Assembly (NCBI RefSeq): GCF_003258705.1
Contig: NZ_CP029480.1
Span: 992,001-1,056,000 of the forward strand
Source of the DNA: Arcticibacterium luteifluviistationis
Lineage (GTDB): Bacteria > Bacteroidota > Bacteroidia > Cytophagales > Spirosomataceae
Reading direction: 5' to 3'
Length of the DNA: 64,000 nucleotides
The translations under genes and the position numbers were made by a program. The notes beneath the pieces are model-generated. The model was not told the origin of the DNA. It did no database searches and was given only the letters and a program-made list of their open reading frames with translations. Below are positions 52,970 to 62,679 of the stretch, one piece after another (the first letter of the stretch is position 1; each line of letters opens with the position of its first letter).

Positions 52970-54322
52970 TTAAGTCAAAGACTGCACAAATCCGGGCTGT
53001 ATTTCGCTGCGGCTTTTAATATGGAGCTTCGCATAAAGTTTTTTGGTGTGATACTTAACCGTATTAACTGATATAAATAGCTCTTCCGCTATTTCCTTAT
53101 TTATTTTTCCTGCCGCAATAAGCTCTAAAATCTCAATCTCCCTTCTGCTTAATGAAGAGGTGGTAATTTCATTTTCCTGCCCTTCGTTAAGTTTCTCTAA
53201 CTCTTCCTCTAAAGAATTTAGCTGGTTTGTATAATTAAAAAGCTCTTGCACCATTAGTTTATGGTCTTTATGAATGCCACGCATCCTATAAACCACCGCA
53301 TAAGTTAAAAGTAACATTTCCATCACTCCCCCTATTTTTAAATATTTGGTAGTAATACCCAAATTAGGCCATCCCATAAGAGGGGCAATGAAAAAATCAC
53401 AAGCCATAAACAGGACAGCAAAGTAGGCTAGAACAAAGAATTTGGAGTAATTATTTTTACTAAAAAGCATTAGACCAGTAAACCAGATTACTATTAAAAC
53501 AGACATGGATAGCAGCTCAGACATTTTCATCCAAAAGAATGCATCGGTAAACTTAAAGAGTATGTAGCTTAATAAAATACCTACATTAATTAACACTAAA
53601 AGTGCCTTATACTCCTTCCAATAACGCTCAATACTTAAATAATCAATAGCAAATATGGTGGCTGATAATGCCACAAAGAAATAGGTGATAATTTCTAAGT
53701 CTGAAGACAATAGGCTGTCATTGCCAAGAATCAAATGAAGTAATCCATCTCTCTGAAAAATAGCAGCACTAATAAAAAACAAGAAAATACTATAATGAAA
53801 AAAGCTCCTTTCCTTCATAGAGAAAAAGAAAAACAAGTTTAAGACTATAACCAGTAAAGTAAAACCATAATAAAGCCCTAAACTAAGTAAGTTCTGATTC
53901 TCCGCCAGATTAAAATCGGCCGAGTTAAACAACCTTACGGGAATGAATGCTTCTTTTTCACAGGTGACTTTGAAGTAAACCATTTTATTGGCAGGTATTC
54001 TAAAGGAGGGAAATATTGTCCCAGAAACACCATAGACACGCTCACCGTCAATGTAACATTTAGTCTCACTTAGTTGAGCTGATGCTAGTTCACAAACCAC
54101 ATCTTCAGAACTGTTTTTTAACTTTAACCAATAGACGCCATTCTCACCTCCTTGATTTACTTTCTCGGTAAATGTCACAAACTCCTTTCCTTGAATCTGC
54201 TCTAAAGTTTCGTTTGAAGAACTGGCTCTATAGTAACCGAGTTCCTGAGCTTTTATACACAGCGGTTGAAATAAAATCAGCAATGTTAATACTCCGAAAA
54301 TACGTTTCAATTTCTTATCCAC
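52970..54322 (-). CDS. 7TM-DISM membrane sensor fused to LuxR-type helix-turn-helix
   Basis: The 450-residue protein has a signal peptide (about 1-25), a periplasmic DISMED2-like beta domain (about 26-140) and seven membrane spans (about 145-345). A short coiled coil (about 355-385, LFNYTNQLNSLEEELEKLNEG) and a C-terminal LuxR/GerE helix-turn-helix (about 390-445: LSRREIEILELIAAGKINKEIAEELFISVNTVKYHTKKLYAKL) follow. It is a one-component membrane-bound regulator that reads a periplasmic signal, perhaps a carbohydrate, and binds DNA directly from the membrane. Single gene. Confidence 0.87.
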   Translation of the reverse strand: MDKKLKRIFGVLTLLILFQPLCIKAQELGYYRASSSNETLEQIQGKEFVTFTEKVNQGGENGVYWLKLKNSSEDVVCELASAQLSETKCYIDGERVYGVSGTIFPSFRIPANKMVYFKVTCEKEAFIPVRLFNSADFNLAENQNLLSLGLYYGFTLLVIVLNLFFFFSMKERSFFHYSIFLFFISAAIFQRDGLLHLILGNDSLLSSDLEIITYFFVALSATIFAIDYLSIERYWKEYKALLVLINVGILLSYILFKFTDAFFWMKMSELLSMSVLIVIWFTGLMLFSKNNYSKFFVLAYFAVLFMACDFFIAPLMGWPNLGITTKYLKIGGVMEMLLLTYAVVYRMRGIHKDHKLMVQELFNYTNQLNSLEEELEKLNEGQENEITTSSLSRREIEILELIAAGKINKEIAEELFISVNTVKYHTKKLYAKLHIKSRSEIQPGFVQSLT

Positions 54323-54380
54323 TTTAAAATTTTGCGAGTTTACATATTTTTAAACTATCAAAAAAGAAGCCTTTAACATA

Positions 54381-54412
54381 AAAAAGCCCGACTACTTTCG
54401 TAATCGGGCTTC
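54381..54412 (-). terminator. Terminator of the ugd-uxs operon
   Basis: AAGCCCGA (54385-54392) pairs with TCGGGCTT (54405-54412); on the minus strand six T residues follow. Confidence 0.85.
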
Positions 54413-54432
54413 AAAAAACTTACTGAATTGTC

Positions 54433-55404
54433 TTAAAACTCTTTATGCTTTGCTTCATCAAAAAGTCTATCTCTAGAAAACCCTTTAAAGTATTCAAAAG
54501 TAATAGCTAAACCTTCCTCTCTGCCTACCTTCGGCTCCCAGCCCAAAATCTCTTTTGCTTTGGTAATATCTGGCTGACGTTGTTTTGGGTCATCTACAGG
54601 CAAATCTTTATAAATCACCTTTTGATCAGTGTTTGTCAGTTTAATGATTTCCTCTGCAAAATCAGCAATACTAATCTCAATTGGATTTCCAATATTTACT
54701 GGCTGAGCATAGTCAGAATGAAGTAATCTATAAATACCTTCAATCAAATCGTCCACGTAACAGAAAGAACGAGTTTGGCTACCATCACCAAAAATCGTTA
54801 AATCTTCTCCTCTTAATGCTTGCCCCATGAAAGCAGGAATTACACGACCATCATTCAGTCGCATTCTAGGACCATACGTATTAAATATCCTTACAATTCT
54901 AGTTTCTACACCATGAAATGTATGATAAGCCATAGTCATAGACTCTTGAAAACGTTTGGCCTCATCATAAACACCTCTTGGCCCTACCGTATTCACGTGT
55001 CCCCAATAATCCTCTGTTTGAGGATGCACCTGTGGGTCACCATAAATTTCAGAAGTAGAAGCTATTAATACTCTAGCATTTTTAACTCTAGCCAATCCAA
55101 GACAATTATGAATTCCCAATGAACCTACTTTTAAGGTTTGAATCGGAATCTTCAAATAATCAATTGGCGAAGCCGGAGAAGCAAAATGAAGAATATAATC
55201 TAACTCACCAGGTACATGAATAAACTTACTCACGTCATGATGGTAAAACTCAAAATTCTCTAATTTGAATAGGTGTTCGATATTTCTCAAATCACCTGTA
55301 ATAAGGTTATCCATCGCTATGACGTGATACCCTTCTTTTATAAATCTATCGCAAAGGTGCGAGCCCAAAAATCCAGCTCCACCCGTAATTAAAATCCTCT
55401 TCAT
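54433..55404 (-). CDS. uxs: UDP-glucuronate decarboxylase (UDP-xylose synthase)
   Basis: This 323-residue extended SDR has the NAD motif GGAGFLGSH (8-16), Ser/Thr/Glu at 116-119 ([10 protein letters not shown]) and catalytic Y146-x3-K150 in [11 protein letters not shown]. The ASTSE-YGDP and [18 protein letters not shown] stretches are diagnostic of UDP-xylose synthase. It oxidises and decarboxylates UDP-glucuronate to UDP-xylose in the cytoplasm. It lies 9 bases after the UDP-glucose dehydrogenase gene, which makes its substrate. The product feeds xylosylation of exopolysaccharide, LPS or secreted proteins. Confidence 0.94.
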   Translation of the reverse strand: MKRILITGGAGFLGSHLCDRFIKEGYHVIAMDNLITGDLRNIEHLFKLENFEFYHHDVSKFIHVPGELDYILHFASPASPIDYLKIPIQTLKVGSLGIHNCLGLARVKNARVLIASTSEIYGDPQVHPQTEDYWGHVNTVGPRGVYDEAKRFQESMTMAYHTFHGVETRIVRIFNTYGPRMRLNDGRVIPAFMGQALRGEDLTIFGDGSQTRSFCYVDDLIEGIYRLLHSDYAQPVNIGNPIEISIADFAEEIIKLTNTDQKVIYKDLPVDDPKQRQPDITKAKEILGWEPKVGREEGLAITFEYFKGFSRDRLFDEAKHKEF

Positions 55405-55413
55405 TCCGTAAAA

Positions 55414-56727
55414 TTAGGCGTTTACTACTTTTCTTCCTATTGAATAATATGTAAAACCTTTGTTTTCCATATTACTTAGGTCGTAAAGGTTTCTTCCGTC
55501 AAAGATAACTTTGTTTTTTAAAGCAGCCCCTATTTTTTCAAAATCTGGAGAACGGAACTCTGGCCATTCAGTCATAATCATCAAGGCATCAGCTCCTTCA
55601 ATAGCCTCATACATAGACTTGGCATATTTCACCTTACGTCCAATCTCTTTTTTGATATTATCCATGGCTTCAGGGTCAAAAACAACCACTTTCGCTCCTG
55701 CTCTTCTTAAAGACTTAATATTATATAAAGCTGGTGCTTCTCTAATATCATCAGTATGCGGTTTAAATGCTAAACCCCAAATTGCAATAGTTTTCCCTTT
55801 AAGCTCTCCATCAAAATAATCCTTTACTAAAGGCATCATTTTAGTCTTCTGCTTATCATTCACTTTCATGACAGATTTCAAAATCTTGAAATCATAATTA
55901 TACTCCGCTGCAGTTTTACCTAAAGCCTGTACATCCTTAGGGAAACAGCTTCCACCATAACCAATACCAGGAAACAAGAAACGCTTACCAATTCTACTAT
56001 CAGTACCAATACCCTTTCTTACATTATCTACATCTGCACCTGCTCTTTCACAAAGGTTCGCTATCTCATTCATAAAGGTAATTTTCATTGCCAAGAAAGA
56101 GTTTGCAGCATATTTTGTCATTTCAGCAGAACGTTCATCCATGAATATTACAGGATTACCTTGACGTACTAAAGGAGCATAAAGACGCTTCATTATCTCT
56201 TGAGCTCTTTCAGACTCCGTACCTACTACTACTCTGTCTGGTTTCATGAAATCGTCTACGGCTACACCTTCGCGTAAAAACTCAGGATTAGAGACTACAT
56301 CAAATTCAACTGTAGCATTTGCAGCAATAGCCGCTCTTACTTTTTCAGAAGTTCCTACAGGCACCGTACTCTTATCTACTATAACGGCATATTTTTTCAT
56401 GGTTTTACCCAAATCATCCGCTACACCTAATATATATTTCAAATCTGCTGAGCCATCTTCACCTGGAGGTGTTGGCAGGGCTAAGAAAATAACCTCCGCA
56501 TCTTTTATTCCTTCCTCTAGAGAAGTAGTAAAAGTCAAACGACCTTCTTTTGTGTTTCTATCAAAAAGTACATCTAAACCTGGCTCGTAAATAGTCATCT
56601 TTCCCTTCTTAAGGCTTTCTACCTTTTGAGGGTTATTATCAACACATATTACGGTATTACCAGTTTCAGCAAAACATGTTCCGCTTACTAAACCAACATA
56701 ACCTGTTCCAACTACTGCAACTTTCAT
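55414..56727 (-). CDS. ugd: UDP-glucose 6-dehydrogenase
   Basis: The 437-residue length is standard. The protein has the NAD motif VVGTGYVGL (5-13), the central domain with Lys 205 and Asn 209 (AEMTKYAANSFLAMKI), catalytic Cys 261 in GIGYGGSCFPKD and the C-terminal domain GLAFKPHTDDIREAP. It oxidises UDP-glucose to UDP-glucuronate with two NAD+. First gene of the ugd-uxs operon, with a well-formed promoter upstream. Confidence 0.95.
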   Translation of the reverse strand: MKVAVVGTGYVGLVSGTCFAETGNTVICVDNNPQKVESLKKGKMTIYEPGLDVLFDRNTKEGRLTFTTSLEEGIKDAEVIFLALPTPPGEDGSADLKYILGVADDLGKTMKKYAVIVDKSTVPVGTSEKVRAAIAANATVEFDVVSNPEFLREGVAVDDFMKPDRVVVGTESERAQEIMKRLYAPLVRQGNPVIFMDERSAEMTKYAANSFLAMKITFMNEIANLCERAGADVDNVRKGIGTDSRIGKRFLFPGIGYGGSCFPKDVQALGKTAAEYNYDFKILKSVMKVNDKQKTKMMPLVKDYFDGELKGKTIAIWGLAFKPHTDDIREAPALYNIKSLRRAGAKVVVFDPEAMDNIKKEIGRKVKYAKSMYEAIEGADALMIMTEWPEFRSPDFEKIGAALKNKVIFDGRNLYDLSNMENKGFTYYSIGRKVVNA

Positions 56728-56765
56728 TTTGATCGTTTCTTTATTTATTAAAATAATTCTTGAGA

Positions 56766-56796
56766 CAAAAGTAGTACTTTTCTAATCACCGCCAAA
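56766..56796 (-). promoter_or_regulatory. Promoter of the ugd-uxs operon
   Basis: On the minus strand TTTG (56796-56793) and TACTTTTG (56773-56766) are 19 bases apart, an exact match to the Bacteroidota promoter. The start codon lies 38 bases downstream of the -7 box. The rest of 56797-57170 shows no gene. Confidence 0.75.
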
Positions 56797-57170
56797 TAAC
56801 TAAAAACAAAAAAGTCAACAAATACCATCAACAACGTTACACTTATTCAGCAAAACCAACGAATAAGTCATACACCGCGAACCTAAATGTTCACTTTTGA
56901 AATAACAACGAAACACATCTCATTAAATTATTTCAAGATTATCAAAAAAAAGAGGGTTCCATTTTAGGAGGCTTAAAACTATAAAGACTAATAAGGAGCT
57001 AATGTCAATTTTACAAATAGACTAAAAAGGCTATTTCATCATTTTATGCAAAGGTTTGCGGTAAATAATAGAAGGAAAAACCGCTTAATTCTTGAATTAA
57101 AGGCGAATTGCCCTTAAATTCACCCCTTCATAGTAATATTTCATTTTAATCTATAAATAAGCGACGAAAA

Positions 57171-57797
57171 TTGAATAGAAGAGAAGCATTAAATCGCGTT
57201 GCCATTCTTATGGGAGGAGCTGTATCAGCACCCACTATTATGGCATTAATGGAAGGTTGTACTCCTAAAGACACAGCCAGCACTCCATTTAGTCTGTCAG
57301 CCGACTATCAAAGTCTTGTAGCCGAAATAGCTGAGGTAATAATTCCAACCACCGATACTCCTGGTGCCAAAGAAGCTGGTGTAGGACCTTTCATAGAAAC
57401 AATGCTGAGGGATTGCTACTCTGATGCCCAAGCTGCTCATTTCACTAAGGGCTTAAAAGCTCTTGAAAGTAAGTCGAAAGAACTAGGCGGCTCATTTGTA
57501 TCACTTAGTAGTGAGCAAAAAACCGAAGTACTTAAAGGTATGGAAGCTGCAGCTGGAGCTGAAAAGCAGGAAGCTGAAAAAGTTAAAGAGATTGACGCTG
57601 AGACTGGAAAAGTTAAAGATGATGGAAAAGGAGCTGAAAAAGTGACGCCTTTCTTTAACATTATGAAAGAGCTTACCTTGTTTGGGTACTTCACTTCTGA
57701 AATTGGTGCAACACAAGAGTTAGACTATGTGCCAATCCCTGGAAAATACGAAGGTTGTATTCCATTGAAAGAAGGTCAAAAAGCCTACGCACTCTAG
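57171..57797 (+). CDS. Gluconate 2-dehydrogenase subunit 3-like protein (small subunit of GMC dehydrogenase)
   Basis: The 208-residue protein starts at a TTG (57171); an upstream in-frame stop and lack of any ATG leave this as the best start. The N-terminus NRREALNRVAILMGG is a twin-arginine export signal. The body (YQSLVAEIAEVIIPTTDTPGAKEAGVGPFIETMLRDCY ... FFNIMKELTLFGYFTSEIGATQELDYVPIPGKYEGC) is the subunit-3 pattern. In characterised FAD-dependent glucose and gluconate dehydrogenases this subunit carries the Tat signal that exports the catalytic subunit as a folded complex. The GMC gene follows after 31 bases. Confidence 0.88.
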   Translation: MNRREALNRVAILMGGAVSAPTIMALMEGCTPKDTASTPFSLSADYQSLVAEIAEVIIPTTDTPGAKEAGVGPFIETMLRDCYSDAQAAHFTKGLKALESKSKELGGSFVSLSSEQKTEVLKGMEAAAGAEKQEAEKVKEIDAETGKVKDDGKGAEKVTPFFNIMKELTLFGYFTSEIGATQELDYVPIPGKYEGCIPLKEGQKAYAL

Positions 57798-57828
57798 GTC
57801 AAACTAAAATTTAAAAGAAACTTTAAGA

Positions 57829-59538
57829 ATGAATATTCAAGGAAAAGCAAAGGAACAAAACACCTTTGATGCCATAGTAGTAGGTTCTGGTGTATCTGGA
57901 GGATGGGCCGCCAAAGAACTTACAGAAAAAGGCTTAAAAGTATTGATGCTAGAAAGAGGTCGTGACGTGGTTCATGTTAGCGGCTATGAAGACATGATGA
58001 AAGAGTCATGGGATTTCCCTCACAGAGGTAGAGTAGACAAAACAGCTGCAGAAGAGTACTGGGCTGTAAAAAGAACAGGATACGCGGCTAATGAAGGAAA
58101 CCGTGGCCTATTTGAAAAAGACATAGATCATCCTTATAAGGAAAAAAGAAGATTTGACTGGATTCGTGGATACCACACAGGTGGTCGTTCTTTAATGTGG
58201 GGACGTCAGTCTTACAGATGGAATGAAAAAGATTTCACAGCCAACTTAGAAGATGGAAACGGTGTAGACTGGCCTATCAGATATGGTGATTTAGCTCCAT
58301 GGTATGACTATGTAGAGAAATTTGCTGGTATTTCTGGTCAAAAAGAAAACTGGGATGTACTTCCTGACGGTCAATTTCAAAAGCCAATGGAAATGAACTG
58401 CGTAGAGCAGCATTTCAGAGAGCAACTAGAAAATAAATTTGATGGCAGACATGCCACTATTGGTCGTGTTGCCCATTTGACAGAACCTACCGAAGAGCAA
58501 ACTGCTTTAGGACGAGGTAGTTGTCAATACAGAAATAAGTGTATTAAAGGCTGTCCTTATGGAGCATACTTCAGTACACAATCTGCTACTTTGCCTGCGG
58601 CAAAGAAAACAGAAAACTTGACTTTAATAAACGACAAGATTGTTTACGAAGTAATCTATGACGACGATTTAGGAAAAGCCACTGGTGTAAGAGCCATTGA
58701 CCAAAACACTAAAGAAGAAATAGAATATTTCGCTAAAATTATCTTCTTGAATGCATCAGCAATTAATTCAGCTTGGATTATGATGCAGTCAAAATCTAAA
58801 AGACATCCTAATGGTTTAGGTAATATTTCTGACCAATTAGGAAGAAACATCATGGACCACCATTTATCTTCTGGAGCCGGTGGAGTTATTGATGGCTGGG
58901 AAGACAAGTACTACTATGGTAACAGACCAAACGGTATTTACATTCCTAGGTTTACAAACTGGGGCAATGATAAAAGAGATTTCTTAAGAGGTTTTGGTTA
59001 TCAGGGAAGAGCTCAAAGAAAAAGAGGTGTTCCTACAGATGCTACCTTTGGAGCTACACTTAAAGAGTCTTTAACCATTCCAGGGCAATGGACTATGGGC
59101 ATTGGAGGTTTTGGTGAAACACTTCCTAGCGAGTCAAACTTAATGACCTTAACGGACGATAAAGACCAATGGGGTCTTCCAGTTATTGAATTTGATGCTT
59201 GGTGGGGAGATAATGAGCAAAAAATGAGAGTAGCTATGCGTGATGAAGCCATTGCGATGCTTGAGTCTGCTGGTTTCCAAAACGTAAACGGTTACAAAGA
59301 CGAGGAGAAATCTCCTGGAATTGGTATCCACGAAATGGGAACTGCTAGAATGGGTAGAGAAGAGAAAACTTCTGTTCTTAACAAGAACAATCAAGTTTGG
59401 GGTGCTGAAAACGTATTCGTTACTGACGGAGCGGCTATGACTTCATCTTCTTGTGTAAACCCTTCTTTAACTTATATGGCCTTAACAGCCCGTGCTGCTG
59501 ACTTTGCAGTAAATGAGTTGAAGAAAATGAATATGTAA
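57829..59538 (+). CDS. GMC-family FAD-dependent sugar dehydrogenase, catalytic subunit
   Basis: The 569-residue protein has the FAD motif GSGVSGG (19-25) with Glu 42 for ribose binding, the substrate-side His 501 in HEMGTARMG and Asn 544 in CVNPSLT, and the C-terminal FAD contacts after it. It has no signal peptide of its own. Cys 232, Cys 238 and Cys 242 have the C-x5-C-x3-C spacing that holds a 3Fe-4S cluster in bacterial FAD-glucose dehydrogenase. It likely oxidises a sugar or polyol in the periplasm, exported with the Tat-bearing subunit upstream. No cytochrome subunit is adjacent. Confidence 0.9.
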   Translation: MNIQGKAKEQNTFDAIVVGSGVSGGWAAKELTEKGLKVLMLERGRDVVHVSGYEDMMKESWDFPHRGRVDKTAAEEYWAVKRTGYAANEGNRGLFEKDIDHPYKEKRRFDWIRGYHTGGRSLMWGRQSYRWNEKDFTANLEDGNGVDWPIRYGDLAPWYDYVEKFAGISGQKENWDVLPDGQFQKPMEMNCVEQHFREQLENKFDGRHATIGRVAHLTEPTEEQTALGRGSCQYRNKCIKGCPYGAYFSTQSATLPAAKKTENLTLINDKIVYEVIYDDDLGKATGVRAIDQNTKEEIEYFAKIIFLNASAINSAWIMMQSKSKRHPNGLGNISDQLGRNIMDHHLSSGAGGVIDGWEDKYYYGNRPNGIYIPRFTNWGNDKRDFLRGFGYQGRAQRKRGVPTDATFGATLKESLTIPGQWTMGIGGFGETLPSESNLMTLTDDKDQWGLPVIEFDAWWGDNEQKMRVAMRDEAIAMLESAGFQNVNGYKDEEKSPGIGIHEMGTARMGREEKTSVLNKNNQVWGAENVFVTDGAAMTSSSCVNPSLTYMALTARAADFAVNELKKMNM

Positions 59539-59560
59539 TCTATTCAAACCTATAAAAGTA

Positions 59561-59592
59561 AAATGCCTCTTAGGATATCCTAAGGGGCATTT
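59561..59592. terminator. Terminator between convergent GMC and inositol-oxygenase genes
   Basis: A 15-bp stem with one G-T pair (59561-59575 with 59578-59592) followed by a T-rich tail; it can serve the plus strand and, more weakly, the minus strand. Confidence 0.75.
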
Positions 59593-59617
59593 CTTATATA
59601 CATCTATTTTTTATCTC

Positions 59618-60487
59618 TTAAAACTTTAAAGTGCTTGGCAAGTATTTAGCTACCAAATCTTCATAGTAAGGTCTCAAAGCCTTAGCATCTGGAGGTGTTG
59701 GTACTTTGGAGTAAAGGTCATAAGGGTTAAACTTATCTACCCACTTAAACATTTCATGGTCATGCTCTGTCATAAGATGAGCATAAGCGTTTTCTTTATG
59801 TTGCGGATAAAAAGAGTGGTACCTTATCATATATAGAGCTTCTTCTGGCAAGTAATCTTTCATCATTTGATAAAGATACTCATCATGCCCCCAACTCATT
59901 TTAACTTTATCTAATCCACAGTTTGGCTCATAAACACCATATTTAGTGTTATAACGCTCATCTGTACTGTCTGGATTTGCCTGAAAAAACTCAGGATAAA
60001 CTATCTTATCAGAATGCTGACATCCTACCGGAAAAGTATCTCCTACTACAGCCCACTGCGGCTCACCAAAAAGACATAAAACTTTTCCCATGTCATGCAT
60101 AAATCCAGTTAACACAAACCAATCTGGATGACCATCGGCACGGATAGCTTCTGAAGTTTGTAGCAAATGCTGAAGCTGGTCTAAAGACGTATCAGGGTCA
60201 GAGTCATCTACCAAAGTATTTAAGAAATCTACCGCCTCCCAAAGAGACATTTCCTTCTTATCAAACTTTAAAAAATTTGCCTCTTTTTGTGTAACAAAAT
60301 CATAAGTTTGATACGTATGATTAAGTTTATAAAATTCACGAACGGTATCTACCCTTTCAGAATCTTCATAATTCCTGTATTCTTCCTTTTCTTTGGTTTC
60401 TTCCGGATACCTCTTTAACAGGTCATCTTCCCAATCTTCTATGCTGGCTAATGGATTCAGCTGCTTTTCTGTGAATAAATCCTTCAT
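59618..60487 (-). CDS. Inositol oxygenase
   Basis: The 289-residue protein is close to animal and plant myo-inositol oxygenase. All di-iron ligands can be placed: H107 (QHLLQTSE), H131 and D132 (GFMHDMGK), H201 (WGHDEY), H224 (RYHSFYPQH) and D257 (NPYDLYSK), with spacings matching the mouse enzyme. It cleaves myo-inositol with O2 to D-glucuronate. The divergent gene is a sodium:solute symporter and could import inositol. The start at 60487 gives the usual N-terminus. Confidence 0.93.
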   Translation of the reverse strand: MKDLFTEKQLNPLASIEDWEDDLLKRYPEETKEKEEYRNYEDSERVDTVREFYKLNHTYQTYDFVTQKEANFLKFDKKEMSLWEAVDFLNTLVDDSDPDTSLDQLQHLLQTSEAIRADGHPDWFVLTGFMHDMGKVLCLFGEPQWAVVGDTFPVGCQHSDKIVYPEFFQANPDSTDERYNTKYGVYEPNCGLDKVKMSWGHDEYLYQMMKDYLPEEALYMIRYHSFYPQHKENAYAHLMTEHDHEMFKWVDKFNPYDLYSKVPTPPDAKALRPYYEDLVAKYLPSTLKF

Positions 60488-60595
60488 ATTTTCGTATTAG
60501 TTTCTATCAAATTTCACATGAATTCTTTGAATTACAAAACTTTTGATGGCTAAGATTTTTAAACTAATTTGGACCTCAAACCCTAACCCATTGTA

Positions 60596-62164
60596 ATGAC
60601 ATTAACTCTTATTGGCTTTTTTGGCTTCACCTTATCCGTTATTTTATTCGTTTGGTACCGACTTAAAAACGAAAACCTTAGCAGCGAAAAAGGCTACTTT
60701 CTAGCAGGCAAATCTTTAACCGGACCTGTGATAGCGGCATCCATGCTTTTAACCAACATCTCTACCGAACACCTCATCGGTATGAACGGAAACTCCTATA
60801 AAAACGGGATAATTGTCATTGCCTGGGAAGTAACCTCCGCCATTGCCTTGGTGATTGCGGCCTTGTACTTTTTGCCTAGGTATATTAAGATGGGATTAAC
60901 TACCATCCCAGAATATCTTGAAACTCGTTTTGACTCACTAACCAGAACTTTAGTTGCCTCTTTTTTGATGGTTTCTTTTGTGGTAACCCTACTCCCTATC
61001 GTTTTATATTCTGGAGCATTAAACTTGGAAAGTATTTTTGACATCTCTGCCAACTTTGGAATATCACAAACAGAAGGACTTTGGTACACTGTAGTGGTCA
61101 TTGGCCTCATAGGCTCCACCTACGCCATTTTCGGCGGACTAAAAGCGGTAGCTTATTCTGATACTTTAAACGGGATAGGGCTGCTATTTTGTGGTTTGCT
61201 TATTCCTGTTTTAGCTCTTTGGAAAATTGGCGATGGCAGTATGCTAAGCGGCCTGACTAAAGTTTACGAATTTGCTCCTGAAAAATTTAACATCATTGGC
61301 TCAGAAGATTCCGTACTTCCTTTTTCTGTACTATTCACTGGTCTCATGGTAAACCAACTCTATTTCTGGGGAATGAACCAAACCATCATTCAACGAGCTT
61401 TAGGAGCCAAAAATTTAGCTGAAGCTCAAAAAGGTCTACTTTATACGGGTGTTCTTAAAATATTTATCCCCTTGGTAATTGTACTACCAGGTTTGATTGC
61501 CTTTTATTATTTCCAAACAGAGTATTATGACAACCCTGATATCATCTACCCTTTATTAGTTAAAAAGGTTTTACCTGCCAGTCTTACAGGGCTTTTTGCG
61601 GCGGTTATACTGGGAGCTGTATTGAGCACATTTAATAGTGTACTTAATTCCGCTTCCACTATTTTCTGTTTTGACCTTTATAAAAAGCATTTCAATAAGA
61701 ACATTTCAGAAGTCAAGCTTGTCAAAACAGGGAAATGGGTTGCTGTGATTTTAGCAATTTTCGCTATAGTGGCCGCCCCTTTAGTAGCCAAGGCACCCGA
61801 AGGACTCTATCAAATGCTACAGCAGTTGAACGGTATTTTCTTCATCCCTATTGCCTCTATTCTCATGGCTGGCTTTTTCACCAAATCTGTGAATGCTAAT
61901 GGAGCTAAGGCAGGGCTATTTTTCGGATTCCTCTTTTATATTCTTACCACGTTTATCTTTGATTCAGGAATTCACTTTGTACACATCTGGGGTATTGAGT
62001 TCGTCCTGAATTTTGTCATCATGATTTTGGTTTCAAAACAATTCCCGATAGATAAAGTAGTAGTAGAACTAGTAAAAGACGTTTCAAAACCATGGAAATG
62101 GGCAAATGTAATGGGCTTAGCTTTAGTTATCATTACCGTTCTGATTTACTATTTACTATCGTAG
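60596..62164 (+). CDS. Sodium:solute symporter (SSS family), candidate inositol/sugar importer
   Basis: The 522-residue protein has about 14 spans. SSS features include the N-terminal span, SLTGPVIAASMLLTNISTEHLIGMNGNSYKNG (about 40-71), GLTTIPEYLETRFDSLTR (about 98-115), YAIFGGLKAVAYSDTLNGIGLL and ILGAVLSTFNSVLNSASTIFCFDLYKKH. Ser/Thr residues in the latter resemble the second sodium site of vSGLT. It resembles SGLT-type sugar and inositol symporters. It is divergent from inositol oxygenase with 108 bases between the start codons. Confidence 0.88.
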   Translation: MTLTLIGFFGFTLSVILFVWYRLKNENLSSEKGYFLAGKSLTGPVIAASMLLTNISTEHLIGMNGNSYKNGIIVIAWEVTSAIALVIAALYFLPRYIKMGLTTIPEYLETRFDSLTRTLVASFLMVSFVVTLLPIVLYSGALNLESIFDISANFGISQTEGLWYTVVVIGLIGSTYAIFGGLKAVAYSDTLNGIGLLFCGLLIPVLALWKIGDGSMLSGLTKVYEFAPEKFNIIGSEDSVLPFSVLFTGLMVNQLYFWGMNQTIIQRALGAKNLAEAQKGLLYTGVLKIFIPLVIVLPGLIAFYYFQTEYYDNPDIIYPLLVKKVLPASLTGLFAAVILGAVLSTFNSVLNSASTIFCFDLYKKHFNKNISEVKLVKTGKWVAVILAIFAIVAAPLVAKAPEGLYQMLQQLNGIFFIPIASILMAGFFTKSVNANGAKAGLFFGFLFYILTTFIFDSGIHFVHIWGIEFVLNFVIMILVSKQFPIDKVVVELVKDVSKPWKWANVMGLALVIITVLIYYLLS

Positions 62165-62195
62165 AACCTATAAATCAAGATTATGATTCCATGAG

Positions 62196-62226
62196 TTTTC
62201 CTTTGGGCATCTGTTCCAAAGGAAAA
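62196..62226 (+). terminator. Hairpin after the symporter gene
   Basis: TTTTCCTTTGG (62196-62206) pairs perfectly with CCAAAGGAAAA (62216-62226), loop 9 bases, no T-run. Terminator function uncertain. Confidence 0.45.
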
Positions 62227-62347
62227 TTGACTTCATCCATGAAGGTTTCCAATCACTTTCAAACGTTTATATTAGCGTTTGAAAAAGGATGGGTATGGTT
62301 AATTTGTGCCATATCTAGTCGTTAGATAATTAAAAAATAAAAAAAAT

Positions 62348-62539
62348 ATGCCAAAGTGTACTAAGTGCCAGTCGACCTCTTTTAAGATGACTATAGAAAA
62401 TGTAAATGGTTCAAACATTAAGTTCCGTGTAATATCTTGCTACAGTTGTGATACCGTTGTCAGTTTTCTTGATTTTACTAACAATTCAATAGCCTTTGAT
62501 GACATTTATGACAAGTTGGCTATTAGAAGGCGTTCTTAA
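62348..62539 (+). CDS. Small two-CxxC zinc-ribbon-like protein
   Basis: The 63-residue protein has CTKC (4-7) and CYSC (31-34), a likely zinc ribbon. The ATG at 62348 follows an A-rich stretch. The family is not recognised. It is the first of several small genes of unknown role before the helicase gene. Confidence 0.55.
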   Translation: MPKCTKCQSTSFKMTIENVNGSNIKFRVISCYSCDTVVSFLDFTNNSIAFDDIYDKLAIRRRS

Positions 62540-62679
62540 TATTCAAAATAGGAACGCCATATTTTTAATCGTCATCATTTTTTATATCGCCATTAAAACA
62601 TACACCCCGCTTTCCCAGAAATCCCGAAATAGAAGTCTCGATATTTGCTTAAATCTCCATACTATAACTATTTATAAAT

